Source of the DNA: Henckelia pumila
Lineage: Eukaryota > Streptophyta > Magnoliopsida > Lamiales > Gesneriaceae
Length of the DNA: 64,000 nt
Assembly (NCBI RefSeq): GCF_033568475.1
Contig: NC_133123.1
Location: forward strand, 6,558,501-6,622,500
Direction: 5' to 3'
Shown here: positions 47,040-58,519 of the stretch, piece by piece
How the letters are laid out: the number at the start of each line of letters is the position of its first letter
Position numbering within the stretch: the first letter of the stretch is position 1
The notes under the pieces: generated by a model
Seen by the model: only the letters and a program-made list of their open reading frames with translations
The model's database searches: none
What the model was told of the DNA's origin: nothing
Position numbers and translations under genes: made by a program

Positions 47040-48579
47040 AAAAATTGAAACCATTAGTTGATAAATTAAAATTAATTAACCGAACTGGGAGGAGGATTTT
47101 ATACGAGTCTCACACAAAGATTATGCTTCATTTTTTCATTCCCAAAAAATTGATAAAAAATATTCAATAAATAAATTGTTGACATAAGATACGTGCATAA
47201 AACAACACTATAAGCTATGATCCTAATCCATTCACTCTCGCTAGTTAGTCCTAGATAGACTCTGCAAAGAAAATTAATTGTAATTTTATGTATATTGGGG
47301 GGCCAAAAAACCAAAGCATGCAGGAAGAGTTAATGCGCTTAATGATTTTTAAATATTATTTTCTTCTTGATCCTTCTCTTTTCATTTTGCTTTGACACAA
47401 CGAAAAAAGTAATATCAAATCCCGCGCAATTTTTTGAAGTCAGTTTGGATATAAAAATTATAATTTTTTTAAAAAATACACTTAAATAAGTTCATATTTT
47501 AATGAAATATTATTATTATTAATTTTAAAATAAAACTAAAAGTAGTAGCCCAAAAACTAGAAATTATTGTTTTAAAACACTTTAAGTGCTTTTTTTTATA
47601 AAAAAAAATGTAAACAAAAAATACACATAACACATTTAAAAATATTTTTTTTTAAAAAAAATAAATTTTTGTAGTCTGTTGGCTTCTCCAACCGAACAAA
47701 CTCTACTTTAAAATGTGCTTCCATGAAAAGAGAAAAGTTATACATGCTACACAACAAGTTACACAACAGACGCTAGTTAATCAGTGAAAAATAGTAAAAA
47801 AAAATTCCAATAAATATAGAAAAATTTGAACTATATAAATATATATATTTTTTGTACAATCAAAAAAGAAAAGAAATCTGAATAATTGAAATTTAAATAG
47901 AGAATCCTACTTATATAAACATGGTTCCAAAAAAGTTATACAGTGGTATTCCAAAAATCCAAGAGTCCAGATGAGAATGACCCATAAAGCCACCCAATCA
48001 AACACAAAAAGACCCCACACTTTTGAAAATCTTCACTCACATTTAACAACCCGCCAGCCGTTCGACTCCTTTTTTTTCCTTATTCCCCAGAAGAATTTTC
48101 ACACTTCTTTTCCCGATATCTTCCCATTAAACTACAAAAAAAACCTCACGCTTTTCTTTCAGTTTTCTTCTTTTTTACTCCAGTCCAAACAACCCACTGA
48201 TCCCCCCAACTCTCTACATCACCACACATTTATCCCGTTTCCTTACACTAGAAAATAAAAAGTAAGTCTCTTATAACACGATGATTTATATTCATGATTT
48301 ATATTCGTGAAACAAATTGATCTGATTCATTCAAATAAAAGATCCGTTTCATAGAATTGAGAACAATTTTACTGAAAAATACATAAGTAATATTTTTTTT
48401 TTATAGTTGTGTTTCATACTTCCATCCAAAAGAATGACACTTGTTACCATCTCTTTCACCTTCAAATCTCCCATAAATTGAAGCCCACTAATCACTCCCC
48501 AATTCCCACTCACATCTTTCTTGATTCCCTTCTCTTTGCATGAGTATATTTTTTCTATCATCACACAAGTATAGTAGCC
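47040..48579. other. Upstream region of the receptor kinase gene
   Basis: AT-rich until about 47960, then pyrimidine- and C-rich (for example CCACTCACATCTTTCTTGATT near 48507) as expected for a plant promoter and 5' leader. A decayed GTGAGAC-family MITE may sit at about 48268-48390. No TATA box could be fixed. Confidence 0.4.
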
Positions 48580-51500
48580 ATGCAAGTGAAATTCTCAGTT
48601 CCCTTCCTCTTCTTCCATGCTCTAACTCTACTCCTCAATCTTTATGCCTTGAATCAAGAAGGATCACACCTCCTGCAGGCCAAGCTTTCCATCTCCGACC
48701 CGGCCGGATCCCTCTCCGCCTGGTCCGACCGGGATTCCACCCCGTGTAACTGGACCGGAGTCAAGTGCAACCACCACAACTCCGTCGTGTCGGTCGATCT
48801 CTCCGGTGCTTCTCTCTACGGTTCTTTCCCCGTATCCCTCTGCAACCTGCCTTCTCTCTCGTTTCTCTATCTCTCCAACAATTCCATCGGCTCTTCGCTT
48901 CCCCTCTCCATTTCCTCTTGCCTGAGTCTCACTTACCTCGACCTCTCCGAGAATATTCTTGTCGGTACCATTCCTTATACTCTATCTGACCTCCGGTTTC
49001 TCAGGTAAGTACACTATTTTTTGTTCATTGATTATCTTGCTAGTAGAAATTAACAGAAACTTCAATCAAGATTACTTTTTAAACATTCATTTTCAAACTT
49101 TAGTTGTATTGTAAAAAGGGTCAAGTTTTCTGCAGTTGGCTCTTTCCGTGGGCGGCGTGCGGCCTTCGGAATGGTCAAAATCAAGAAAGAGATTTCTGAA
49201 TTGATTTGAATAATTTAGGAATTTGTTTGGTTAACTTTTTGAATGGGCATTCAGGACGGACTTCTGTTTTGTGGGGCAGCCATGTTTCTTTAAGGAGTTG
49301 TCGATCATTAAGTGTTCTTAACTACTGCTGGACCAACTTTTGCCGTCATCATTAATGAGGAAATCGAACTTTGATTTTTTTTTTTCAAACTTTTAGAAAA
49401 ATTACGCATAGGATTTGGATTAATGGTTTTGGTCTTGAAATATCAGAGTTTTTCTAATTTTTTATTTTTTGTTACAGGTATCTAAATTTAGCGGCAAACA
49501 ATTTTTCCGGCACGCTACCGGCCAACTTTGGGCACTTCAGGCAGCTTGAGACACTTATACTCTCTGAGAATCTGCTAAATGACACCATATCTGCTGCTCT
49601 TGGTAATATAACTAGCCTAAAAGTTCTCGTGCTGGCATATAATCCCTTTTCACCTGGTCTACTTCCTGGAGAATTAGGCAACTTGACGGATCTTGAGGAG
49701 CTTTGGCTCTCTGATTGTCACTTGGTTGGCTCGATTCCGGAGAGTTTCAGCAAGCTGCGTCGACTCAGGAATATTGACTTGTCCAATAATGCACTCGCGG
49801 GATCGCTACCAAGTTTTATTTTTGAGCTCAAGAGCCTTGTACAAATGGAGCTTTATAGCAACCTTTTTTATGGGAATCTGCCGGTGGGGTGGTCTAATTT
49901 GACTGACTTAAAAAGATTGGATGCTTCAATGAATAATTTTACTGGGATGATTCCTGCTGATCTGTGTGACTTACCTCTGGAGTCTTTGAACTTGTTCGAG
50001 AACAATCTCGAGGGTCTGATCCCTGTTAGCATTGCTAAGTCTCCAAATCTATATGAACTCAAATTGTTTGGAAACCGGATAACTGGTTCCTTGCCGAGTG
50101 AACTTGGCAAGAACACGGCTTTGCAAACTTTTGACGTGTCAAATAACAACCTGTCGGGCCCCATTCCGGAGTTTTTATGCAGTGGTGGTGCTTTAGAGCA
50201 GTTAGTTTTGATCAACAATGCATTCTCAGGGAATATTCCAGAGAGTCTTGGGAAATGCAAGAGTTTAAGCCGGATTCGAATGCGAAACAACCAGCTTTAT
50301 GGTGAAATTCCGGCCGAGTTCTGGGGATTGCCTCGCGTGTATTTGCTAGAACTCTACGGCAATGCTTTTTCGGGAAGTATTTCACAAACTATATATGGTG
50401 CAAAAAATTTATCAACCCTTTCGATATCCAAGAACAGATTTTCTGGGAGCATACCTAACGAAGTTGGGTTGTTGGAGAATTTGGTCGAGTTTTCAGCAAG
50501 TGATAATCATTTTACTGGGGAAATCCCTGGTTCCATAGTGAACTTAGGGCAACTTTGGAGGCTTGATCTCAGTAACAATGAACTGACTGGTGGAATTCCA
50601 AAGGGAATTGAATCCATGAAAGGACTGAATGAGCTTAATTTGGCTAGCAATCGATTATCTGGTTATATCCCTGATGAACTTGGGAACCTGCTATCGCTTA
50701 ATTATCTTGATCTTTCACAGAATAACTTTATTGGGCCGGTTCCAATGTCACTCCAGAATCTGAAGGTCAACATGCTAAATTTATCATACAATCAGCTCTC
50801 AGGTGATATACCTCCTCTTTTCGATAAGGCGATGTACAGGGACAGCTTTCTTGGTAATCCAGGTCTGTGTATAGATAATGCCAGTTATTGCAAACCCACA
50901 AACGGGAACAGAAACCAAGTATATTCGTGGATGCTAAGGTTTATTTATGCAACTGCTGTAGTTGTTTTCCTTTTTGGGGTCGTTTGGTTTGGGCTGAAGT
51001 ACAAGAGCATCAAGGAAATGCAAAGAGGGGCCACCATAACAAAATGGACATCTTTCCATAAGCTATGCTTCAGTGAATTCGAAATAAACGATTGTCTTAA
51101 AGAGGACAACGTGATTGGATTGGGTGCCTCTGGAAAAGTGTACAAAGTTATTCTTCGAAACGGAGAGACGGTCGCCGTTAAGAAGCTGTGGGGTCGACAA
51201 AACAAGGATGGATCTGGTTTTGGTTTTGTCAGTTCTGATAAAGGAGAATTCGAAGCTGAAGTTGAGACGCTTGGGCAAATCAGGCACAAGAATATAGTCA
51301 GACTATGGTGTTGTTGCAACGCTGCTAATTGCAAGCTTCTTGTCTATGAATATCTCCCTAATGGGAGCTTAGGAGATTTGCTGCATGGTAATAATAAGCA
51401 TAGATTGTTGGATTGGCCAACGAGGTTCAAGATTGCCTTGGATTCTGCTGAAGGGCTTTCGTATTTGCACCATGATTGTGTTCCTCCAATCGTTCACAGG

Positions 51501-52119
51501 GACGTAAAATCCAACAATATACTGCTGGGTGAAGATTTCGGAGCAAAGATTTCGGATTTTGGAGTTGCCAAGTTTGTTAAAGCTGTTAACAGGGGAGTCC
51601 AGTCCATGTCCGTCATTGCCGGTTCCTGTGGCTATATTGCACCAGGTATTGACATCATTTACGGTCTTTCATTAAGCTTTCATCTTAGGGCCATTGTTCT
51701 GTCCTAGCTAACATATAATACCCGTTGCAGAATATGCTTACACTCTTCATGTGAATGAAAAGAGTGACATATACAGCTTTGGTATAGTCATACTTGAGCT
51801 GGTTACAGGAAGACGTCCCGTTGATCGAGAATTCGGGGAGAAAGATTTACCAACATGGATTTGTGCTCTATTGGAACAGAAAGGAGTCGAACACGTGCTC
51901 GATCCAAATCTTGATTCAATATTCAAAGAACACATTTGTAAGGTACTTGACATCGGGCTACTCTGTATCAGTTCCCTCCCGAATAACCGACCTTCTATGC
52001 GCAGAGTGGTGAATATGCTGCAAGAATCGGGCGTTTGTATGCCCAACATTGCAGAAAGAGATACTAAGATGTCCCCTTCGTTTCGTGAAGAGGAATCTGA
52101 GGAAGGAAGTTTGATGTGA
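48580..52119 (+). CDS. HSL1: HAESA-LIKE 1 type LRR receptor-like kinase, complete
   Basis: HAESA-family kinases sit in the plasma membrane. They perceive IDA/IDL and, for HSL1, CLE-type peptides with SERK co-receptors, acting in organ shedding and development. Exons are 48580..49004, 49478..51645 and 51731..52119, all with GT-AG borders and in frame, giving 993 residues (the Arabidopsis HSL1 is of similar length). Order: signal peptide (about 1-24), N-cap with CNWTGVKC, about 20 LRRs, membrane span (about 626-650, FIYATAVVVFLFGVVWFGL), kinase with GLGASGKVYK (about 689), VAVKKLW, HRDVKSNN (about 815), DFGVAK and APEYAYT. It is an RD kinase with all core residues. The C-tail KMSPSFREEESEEGSLM and the SVIAGSCGYIAPEYAYTL segment fit HSL1 better than HAESA or HSL2. 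HSL1 needs a tree to confirm. Confidence 0.95.
49005..49477 (+). other. Intron 1 of the HSL1-like gene
   Basis: 473 bp, donor CAG|GTAAGT and acceptor TTACAG, T-rich before the acceptor. It falls within the LRR region. No repeat recognised. Confidence 0.9.
51646..51730 (+). other. Intron 2 of the HSL1-like gene
   Basis: 85 bp, donor CCAG|GTATTG and acceptor TTGCAG, located between GYIAP and EYAY of the kinase activation segment. If it were retained the frame would stay open for about 20 codons and then stop, losing the kinase C-lobe. Confidence 0.9.
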
Positions 52120-53378
52120 ATATATTAATGTACTCTTTCCAATTAGGAATCTGATTTCTTTCAGAAGTGGTTGTAGTAAATCTGATTAACGTTACATTCA
52201 CATAGATCGGAAGAATCGACCACTGTATGCAGGGCATGGTAATTTAGTCGAGTATATATGGAAGATTAGATATTTTTGCACATGTTTGAACATATATTTT
52301 GATCGGAACCGTGGATATCACATCTGTTTCCATTTTATGACTTGAAAATTAAAAAATTGCAGGCAAAGTGTAAAGTCACAAGCTTGGTAGCCTATGACTT
52401 GGTGTTTTTAGGGGTCAATTTTAACAACCACCGACCCTCATTGCCCATTGGTGAAATGGGGGCCTCATCTTTTCCAATATTTAATGAATGTAGGTGTTCC
52501 AATGTCACACGGGAGTCTATGCCCTAAAGTATGCTTTACAACTACAGGTCGTCGGGTGCAAGTAGAAAGTGACTCATCTAAATTTCGTGGCTTTAATCAG
52601 AACATATATACAAGATTTATCTCAAATTTCATACATTATAATTTTAGATTAGCAAGGCTCTCGTCTTACAATTACTGGGTTTCCAATGTTACAAGAAATC
52701 TTCACTCAATTTACACAGAATTTTGTCTTATGGAGGATATAACACAACCATCACCCTCGTGGGTGCTCCTAACTTATTACTCACTGCATTTTTACTTCTG
52801 GAACTTTATTCAGGAATTTCCTCAGCTTAGTAGTCATCAATATGTATCTATACAGCTATCGATTTCGTACCATAACATACCATTTCAGAATTAAATCTTA
52901 AAAATACACTACAGGAAGCTGCAGCGGGGATTGAGTCTACAACATATGACAAAAACTACATGATCAAGTCACCCAGATATACAGATACCAAGTTAGATAT
53001 CACTCAGATCAGATGCGTGAAACCATGACACGAAAACCTTAGAATTGGCCCTTTTAAATGGTAGGAAACTTTTCCAGTCAGTTTCCCCTACAATGAACAA
53101 TAAAGACAATACAGAAAAAAGAACAAAATTCCCAATCTGTTGTAGGAAACAGCTAAAGACTTCGGCTTTACACATATTTTGATAAGTAACAAGGATCATC
53201 GATACAAAGGCAATTTTATATCAAGATGAAGTGATTTCTATCTGATTTGTTTATATGTATGAAGTATATAATTCACTAGCTTTTCATCATCGATTTCAAA
53301 CCAAACATTTCAATCCTAAGAAGGTGAGAATTTGTGCATTAATAAATAACAATATCTCACTGAATTTCGAGAATCAGA
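52120..53378. other. Region between the HSL1-like and METTL21-like genes
   Basis: Holds the 3' flanks of two convergent genes (plus strand ends 52119, minus strand ends 53379). Two overlapping frames at 52342-52894 show no family resemblance. No transposon is recognised. Confidence 0.4.
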
Positions 53379-54077
53379 TCAAGAATCCAACTCCTCCATT
53401 TTCTTCTTTTTCTTCTTCCTGAAAACATAAACGTCAGTCTCCTCGTACGCGTACTCTGGATGCAAATGCTCGTGAGGAATTTTCTCCACCTCAAACACCT
53501 CCGCACACATTTCCCAGAACAGCTTATGCGCTTCGGGAGACCTCAACTGATACCCCAGCAATACAACGCCGTTTTCCGACAGCAAACCCTCCATAGCCTG
53601 GATCAACGGACCCACGGTCTTCTCGATGTAAACCACATCCGTCGCGATCACGAAATCAAACGGCGGCTTCAACATCTTCATCTGCTCCTCGTTCTCCCAA
53701 TATAGCTGCGCTGTCTTCAGGTTTTTCTTCAGCACCGGCTTGTTGCGCTTCAGGTTGTGCTTCAACGCCGGCATGACCGGAGCGATGTCAGTCAGAACAA
53801 TGTCGTGCAGGCCGAGCAAGTACAGGCCCATGGCTGCGACGCCGCATCCAGTGCCTAGCTCGACCCCGCGCTTGCCCGTGAAGTTTAAAAGGGAAGCGTA
53901 AGGGTTAGGATTGGCGTCGCCGGCGGGACACGACAACCAGCGCTCTGCAAATTTGACGAGGACCAAAGAGCAGGGCCAGACGGAGGTGCCGACGTGCATC
54001 GATCCGTTGTCTTGCTGGAAAGAGAGGCGCGTGTCATTCACGGACAGCTCGATCTCCGGCGAGTCGGTAAATTTCAT
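53379..54077 (-). CDS. METTL21-like protein N-lysine methyltransferase
   Basis: Predicted S-adenosylmethionine-dependent methyltransferase of the Methyltransf_16 (METTL21/FAM86) family, whose members methylate lysines of chaperones and translation factors. Its substrate here is unknown. The frame is 232 residues and has no intron. The start at 54075-54077 is the first ATG in the open frame and gives MKFTDSPEIEL. Motifs: SMHVGTSVWPCSLVL near 26-40, the SAM-binding GVELGTGCGVAAMG near 71-84, acidic IVLTDI near 93-98, and the post-motif ATDVVY near 145-150, equivalent to the family's DxxY/F catalytic motif. The C-terminus is unusually lysine-rich (KKKKKKMEELDS). It is transcribed toward the HSL1-like gene. 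Confidence 0.88.
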   Translation of the reverse strand: MKFTDSPEIELSVNDTRLSFQQDNGSMHVGTSVWPCSLVLVKFAERWLSCPAGDANPNPYASLLNFTGKRGVELGTGCGVAAMGLYLLGLHDIVLTDIAPVMPALKHNLKRNKPVLKKNLKTAQLYWENEEQMKMLKPPFDFVIATDVVYIEKTVGPLIQAMEGLLSENGVVLLGYQLRSPEAHKLFWEMCAEVFEVEKIPHEHLHPEYAYEETDVYVFRKKKKKKMEELDS

Positions 54078-54160
54078 TCTGTGCAGTGTCTCCCGGGAGT
54101 TACAGCCGACACTAGGATTTCTACGGGGAGGGATTTCTATTGGGCTTATGACGCGCCGAT

Positions 54161-54411
54161 GAACTTTCAATTGGAAATATTAGGATCCGGTCCAAGCCCA
54201 TCACATAATTTTGAAACTAGTTAACTTTACCATTGGAATATATTTTGGATCCGGTCCAAGCCCATCACTAAATTTTGAAACTAGTGAACTTTCCCATTGG
54301 AATATATTTTGGATCCGGTCCAAGCCCATCACATAATTTTGAAACTAATGAACTTTCAATTGGAATATTTGGATCCGGTCCAAGCCCATCACATAAATTT
54401 AAAACTAATGA
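54161..54411. repeat. Four-unit minisatellite in the METTL21-like promoter
   Basis: About four units of ~62-67 bp, each containing GGATCCGGTCCAAGCCCATC and TTGAAACTA or a variant. The array starts about 85 bp upstream of the ATG, so it probably overlaps the promoter or leader. Each unit carries AGCCCA (TGGGCT on the gene strand), matching the site II motif TGGGCY bound by TCP factors in plant housekeeping promoters. Confidence 0.85.
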
Positions 54412-54691
54412 CTGGCATTTCTTTATTCATCAAAGTTTAAATTATGTGTCTATATATATATATATAATTTTGATTCCCTGCAAGAAACGTCTAGTCAATT
54501 TTTTTAACAAGTACTCCTGAAGTTTTTTTAAAAATTTAAATTTCTCATTTTCAATAAATTTTAGATTTTTTTTACATAAATTGAATTATCGAGAAAATCA
54601 AAGAGATAGGGGGTTAAAATAAGGGTATGTTGGGGATTCTAAAATTACACAATACATTGTTTGTCTTTATTATGACTTAAGTAATATACAA

Positions 54692-55005
54692 GGGAAAACT
54701 GCAAATTTGGTCTAATATGTTTGTCACTTTGCGATTTTGGTCTTCTTTGTTTTCATATTTCAGTTTTAGTCCTGCATGTTTCGATTTTTGGCAATTTCGG
54801 TCATTTTTATTCAAAAATGCTTACGTGGCACTGTACACGTCAGCTCCACATCAGCACTGAATTGGCGCTACGTCAGCGGCACGTCGGAAAAATGACTAAA
54901 ATTGCCAAAAAAATAAAGATAGTGGTTTAAAACTAAAATCTGAAAATATAAAGGACTGAAATCGAAAAGTGACAAACATACAGGACCAAAAAAACAATTT
55001 TCTCT
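54692..55005. mobile_element. Inverted-repeat MITE family A, copy 7
   Basis: Very similar to copy 1 throughout. GTTTGTCACTTTGCGATTTT is at the left, AGTGACAAACATACAGGAC is at the right, and CACGTCAGCTCCACATCAGC and TACGTCAGCGGCACGTC are in the middle. Confidence 0.78.
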
Positions 55006-55910
55006 ATATATAATATAGATCCCAAAGGTAACAAAATTAAATAGAAAAAGGGGGAAAACATTGTCAAAACAGAAGTTTGGACATGTATTTTAAAAACGTT
55101 TTTAGTGTTTTATAAGTGAAAAAAATTTAAAGTATGCGTTTGGATAAAATTTTTGTAAAATATTATTGAAAAATATTTTTTAAAAAGTGTTTTTCAAGTA
55201 TTGTTTTGAAAGAACACTTGAGAAGTGTTTTTAGATGCTTTTAGAATGGAACTATGGAAGGCGAAGAACAACATTACTTTCGAAATGTTAAAATGTTTTT
55301 TTAGAATAATTTTTCAAACACATATTTATTCTTAAAACAAATTTTAAAATATTAATTTATAAAATTGTTTTAAAAAACACTTTCATAAAAACAATATGTC
55401 TAAAGAGAACCTTATTCTATATTTTCCGTTGAATATTACATTAAACAAATTTCACTTACCAAGAACCACATGTAGGAAGTTTGAAAATAAATGAAGAAAT
55501 TAGCTGAAATTTGAGTAAATATCTGTCGTCTCGATCTAATATTTGGCCAAGAACTCAATCTCCTTTAAAGGGATATTACTAATTGTTATAGTAACCTCAA
55601 TTAATTGTTCTTGTATTTGAACTCACTCTCAAAGAAGACATATATTCAAGTATTCAATACCAACCAAGTTAAATATCGAGAATTCTTAAATTAATACAAG
55701 CAGCACAACATTTATATGTAACTTGGCTTCTTCGATATTGTTGTCTGTGTGGGCAATGCTTTGAACCATTCACCTGCTGCCTGCCACGTACGTAGGTTTA
55801 ATGTTTTTCTTTTTCCAAGCAAAATCTAGTGACCTAGCACATAAATGACATCAGGTGTGAATGATTAAGGGTATTGCATGCCCACACAATTAGCAGCATC
55901 TACAAAACGG
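55006..55910. other. Intergenic, possible decayed MITE
   Basis: 55125-55400 contains TGCGTTTGGATAAAATT and pairs of AAGTGTTTTT and AAAAACACTT words, suggesting an old foldback repeat without clear ends. No gene. Confidence 0.35.
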
Positions 55911-56003
55911 TTCAATCTATGCTGGCAGACGGCATCAACGGCCCGGATGATCCGGGCCATTGCTACCCCACTCGGGCACTGCTCGGGTGGGTAGCATAGA
56001 TTG
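55911..56003. mobile_element. GC-rich double-hairpin foldback element
   Basis: The outer arms TTCAATCTATGCT and AGCATAGATTGC pair. Inside lie two separate palindromes, GGCCCGGATGATCCGGGCC and ACCCCACTCGGGCACTGCTC with its complement GGGTGGGT. About 93 bp, strikingly GC-rich against its surroundings. Confidence 0.6.
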
Positions 56004-56608
56004 CTTCCTACAAAACCATGTTACTCTTGCAAAATTTATTATTAAAAAAACAAGGAAATGGGACAACACCTGATATGAAGATGTAGAATGATCAAAATAT
56101 GCATGAATTAAGCAAGCCCTAGCTAGACCAGAATTAGGCTTTGCTAGCTACTTGAGTTTGAGATCAGATAACAACATTGCAATAATGGAGTCCAAAAGGC
56201 CTCCTTCCTTTTCCCCCACTATAGATGCCCACTTTTAACCAAAAATAAAATAGAGTGACCATTCTCAAAGGGAACATCCTTCATGGGTTCAATAGAATAT
56301 GCATGGATCTACTCTTGCTCAACCACCTTTACAACTTTTTTTTTTATTTTTTCAATTTCTATTAATTCTTTTGGCATCTTTTAATAGCTTTCATTCACCA
56401 CTCAATGCCACCTTTTCCTCTGCAAAGTTTGCAAATACTAAATTCCTCCCCTTTTCTTTAATCCAACACATTCTCTCTCAGCATCAAAAGTAGTACGTTA
56501 CTTTATTTTTCCATCTCTGATCAATATCTCAACCTTCAAGTTGTTTGTGGTCGAAATTCGGTCCCCCGCCCTGATGCCGTCCTGTCATTAATCGCACTGT
56601 CTCAAGAA
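56004..56608. other. 3' flank of the IDD gene
   Basis: Probably includes the IDD 3' untranslated region on the minus strand. The C-rich, T-rich frame at 56299-56493 has no family resemblance. Confidence 0.4.
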
Positions 56609-58519
56609 TCATGTCCATCCGTTGATCGATGGTGGTTGACAGAGAGATTGCATCCCAACTCCAAGAAAATCCCTTGTTTCTCCCACTGAAATCTCCTCAT
56701 TCGTCGCGCGGTGGCGCTTCGAGGGGTACATTTGCGGCTGTTTCAAGGCAGAAAGGCCATTCTCCTCAGCACTCACAAGCTCACTACTTACTGAACTTGC
56801 GCCACACACTTGACCGAAGCTGTTTTCTTGAAGTGTAATAATACTGTCATTGGATTTGAACCCAAATTTTCCTAGGATGGAAGGATCCGTTGTAGTGGCC
56901 CCTATTTGAGCAGCTTTCTGCAGTAAAGCTGTAGCAGACATGGTCGCAGATGATGGCTGGTGACTTATAATTTGGTGTTGAGTACTAAACAAAGATTGAA
57001 CACTAACATCTTTAATGCCGGCGCTTGTACTTAAAGGGAGGGAGTGATCATTAATATTGGTTAAGTCTTGAGTTCCATTAATATTTGATGAAGTAACCTT
57101 GCTCCCGAAATCCCAATTCAAATGGTTAAAACTAGATATATGTGGAGGATTCGAGCACGGAATATTGGTGATGAGTGAATCATGGGTGCTGAAATTGTTG
57201 ATGGTTCCTAAACTCACATGGTTGATCATTCCCAAAGGATGCATATTTTCTTCAAGAATTTTGGGTGTGTAAGGTTGAGATTGGCCTGGATTTTGAGCCA
57301 TGTTGTTCCAAAGAGACAAGCCTCGTGATCTTATAATCGGGGTATTGGTATCGTTGCTCGAGATTGGCTTGAAAATTGGAGGGAAATTCTGTCCCATGCA
57401 TGGCGTTGGACCTAGCGATGAAGCGCCGATAAATTGGTAGTTCATATTTGGAGGTGCATGGGTCATGTTCATGTGAGAGGAGGCTGTAATTCTTGCTGTT
57501 TCTTCTGCTAAGGCATCACAAAATGCCCTATGAGTTATGAAGCTATCTCTCCTACACAAAACACAAAAATTAGACAAGAATTAATTAACTCTATGTTACG
57601 TTAGCTAGTAATATATATATATATATATGTATAATCAACTCGACGTAACAAACAATAAACTTAGATGTAAAAATGTGATTAATTAATGTAACCAATGAAA
57701 ATATATATGAAGCATGATACATGCAGCAAACAAAAAGAAATTAAAATCAAGAAGCTGTGCATGAAATGCATATATATACCTAGAAAAAATAGCCCCACAA
57801 TCACATTTGTATTCCCTAGTGCCACAAGTTTTGGAGTGAGCCTTCCAATCGGACTGAACGGCGTAACGTTTTTCGCACTTTTCGCACTTCCATTTCTTCT
57901 CACCATGCTTCCTGCAGAAGTGCTTCTTGATGCCTGTCAAATCTCCAAGAGCCCTCGAGGGATGATGGTGGACGCACGTCTTTTCGGGGCAAACGTACAC
58001 TCGCTTTCTCACACCTTCTTTGCTGCTCCTTTGCTTCAGCTTCCATGGAAGATTATGCCCTCTTCTGTGAAGTTGCAGATTTTGATCCCTCTGAAATCCT
58101 TTCCCACATATTTCACACAAGAATCTGTTGGTGGCCATCAGTGTCTTTGGTGATAAAGCTATCACTTCAGCTTCAGGATCTGTAAATAATTCAAACATAT
58201 CATTCATTCTTGAATATATATATATATATGGTAGTATTTGGAAGAGCTTGTAGGAAGCACTTATCAGCAGCTTCTTGTTAACAAAATTTCACAAAACTAT
58301 GAAAAACTGAGAAATGTTTCCTAAAAGCTTTCTCAAATACTCTCTGTATATGTCTATATAGTTGAGGAAGATGCATGATGATTATCAAGAAAACAAGCTG
58401 ATGAATATATAAATGGAAATATAACCTGGAGTTCCTGGAAGACTTCTCTTCTTCTTAGCTGAAGGAGGATTAGTGGATCCATGGATTTGATTTTGAGTGA
58501 AAATTTCATCATCTGCCAT
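56609..58519 (-). CDS. IDD: INDETERMINATE DOMAIN (IDD) C2H2 zinc-finger transcription factor, complete
   Basis: IDD proteins are plant nuclear regulators that bind TTTGTC-like sites and work with DELLA and GRAS factors in patterning, flowering, metabolism and gravitropism. Exons are 58519..58426, 58179..57780 and 57551..56609, with GT-AG borders and intact frame, giving 478 residues. The nuclear signal KKKRSLPGTP precedes the ID domain. The fingers are C53-x2-C56 ... H69/H73, C95/C100 ... H118/H123, C130/C133 ... H146/C150, and C157/C159 ... H172/C176. The last intron splits the codon for R165 inside finger four. The C-terminal region has the conserved MSATALLQKAAQIGA (about 369) and TRDFLG (about 457) motifs, which bind partners in known IDDs. 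The member within the family is not resolved. Confidence 0.95.
57552..57779 (-). other. Intron 2 of the IDD gene
   Basis: 228 bp, donor AG|GTATATATA and acceptor TGTGTAG. It holds a (TA)n tract near 57610-57628. Confidence 0.88.
58180..58425 (-). other. Intron 1 of the IDD gene, carrying a MITE
   Basis: 246 bp, donor CAG|GTTATA and acceptor TTTACAG. About 58231-58346 is a foldback MITE of family B. Confidence 0.85.
58231..58346. mobile_element. Foldback MITE family B, copy in IDD intron 1
   Basis: The arms GTAGTATTTGGAAGAGCTT and AAGCTTTCTCAAATACTC pair. The middle has TTGTTAACAAAATTTCAC. About 116 bp of the 246-bp intron is made of it. Confidence 0.65.

Noticed and set aside
48765-48989. 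Second-frame open reading frames in HSL1-like exon 1
   Set aside because: They are shadows of the LRR coding frame.
52450-52530. Possible miR482-like precursor around TCTTTTCCAATATTTAATG
   Set aside because: The complementary arm expected in a precursor hairpin is not present nearby.
52342-52894. Two overlapping frames (61 and 148 codons) 3' of the HSL1-like gene
   Set aside because: There is no recognisable domain, and the position suits a 3' flank; I cannot support a gene.
54078-54170. Longer N-terminus for the METTL21-like protein
   Set aside because: The frame stays open to 54170 but has no ATG upstream of 54077, and it enters the minisatellite.
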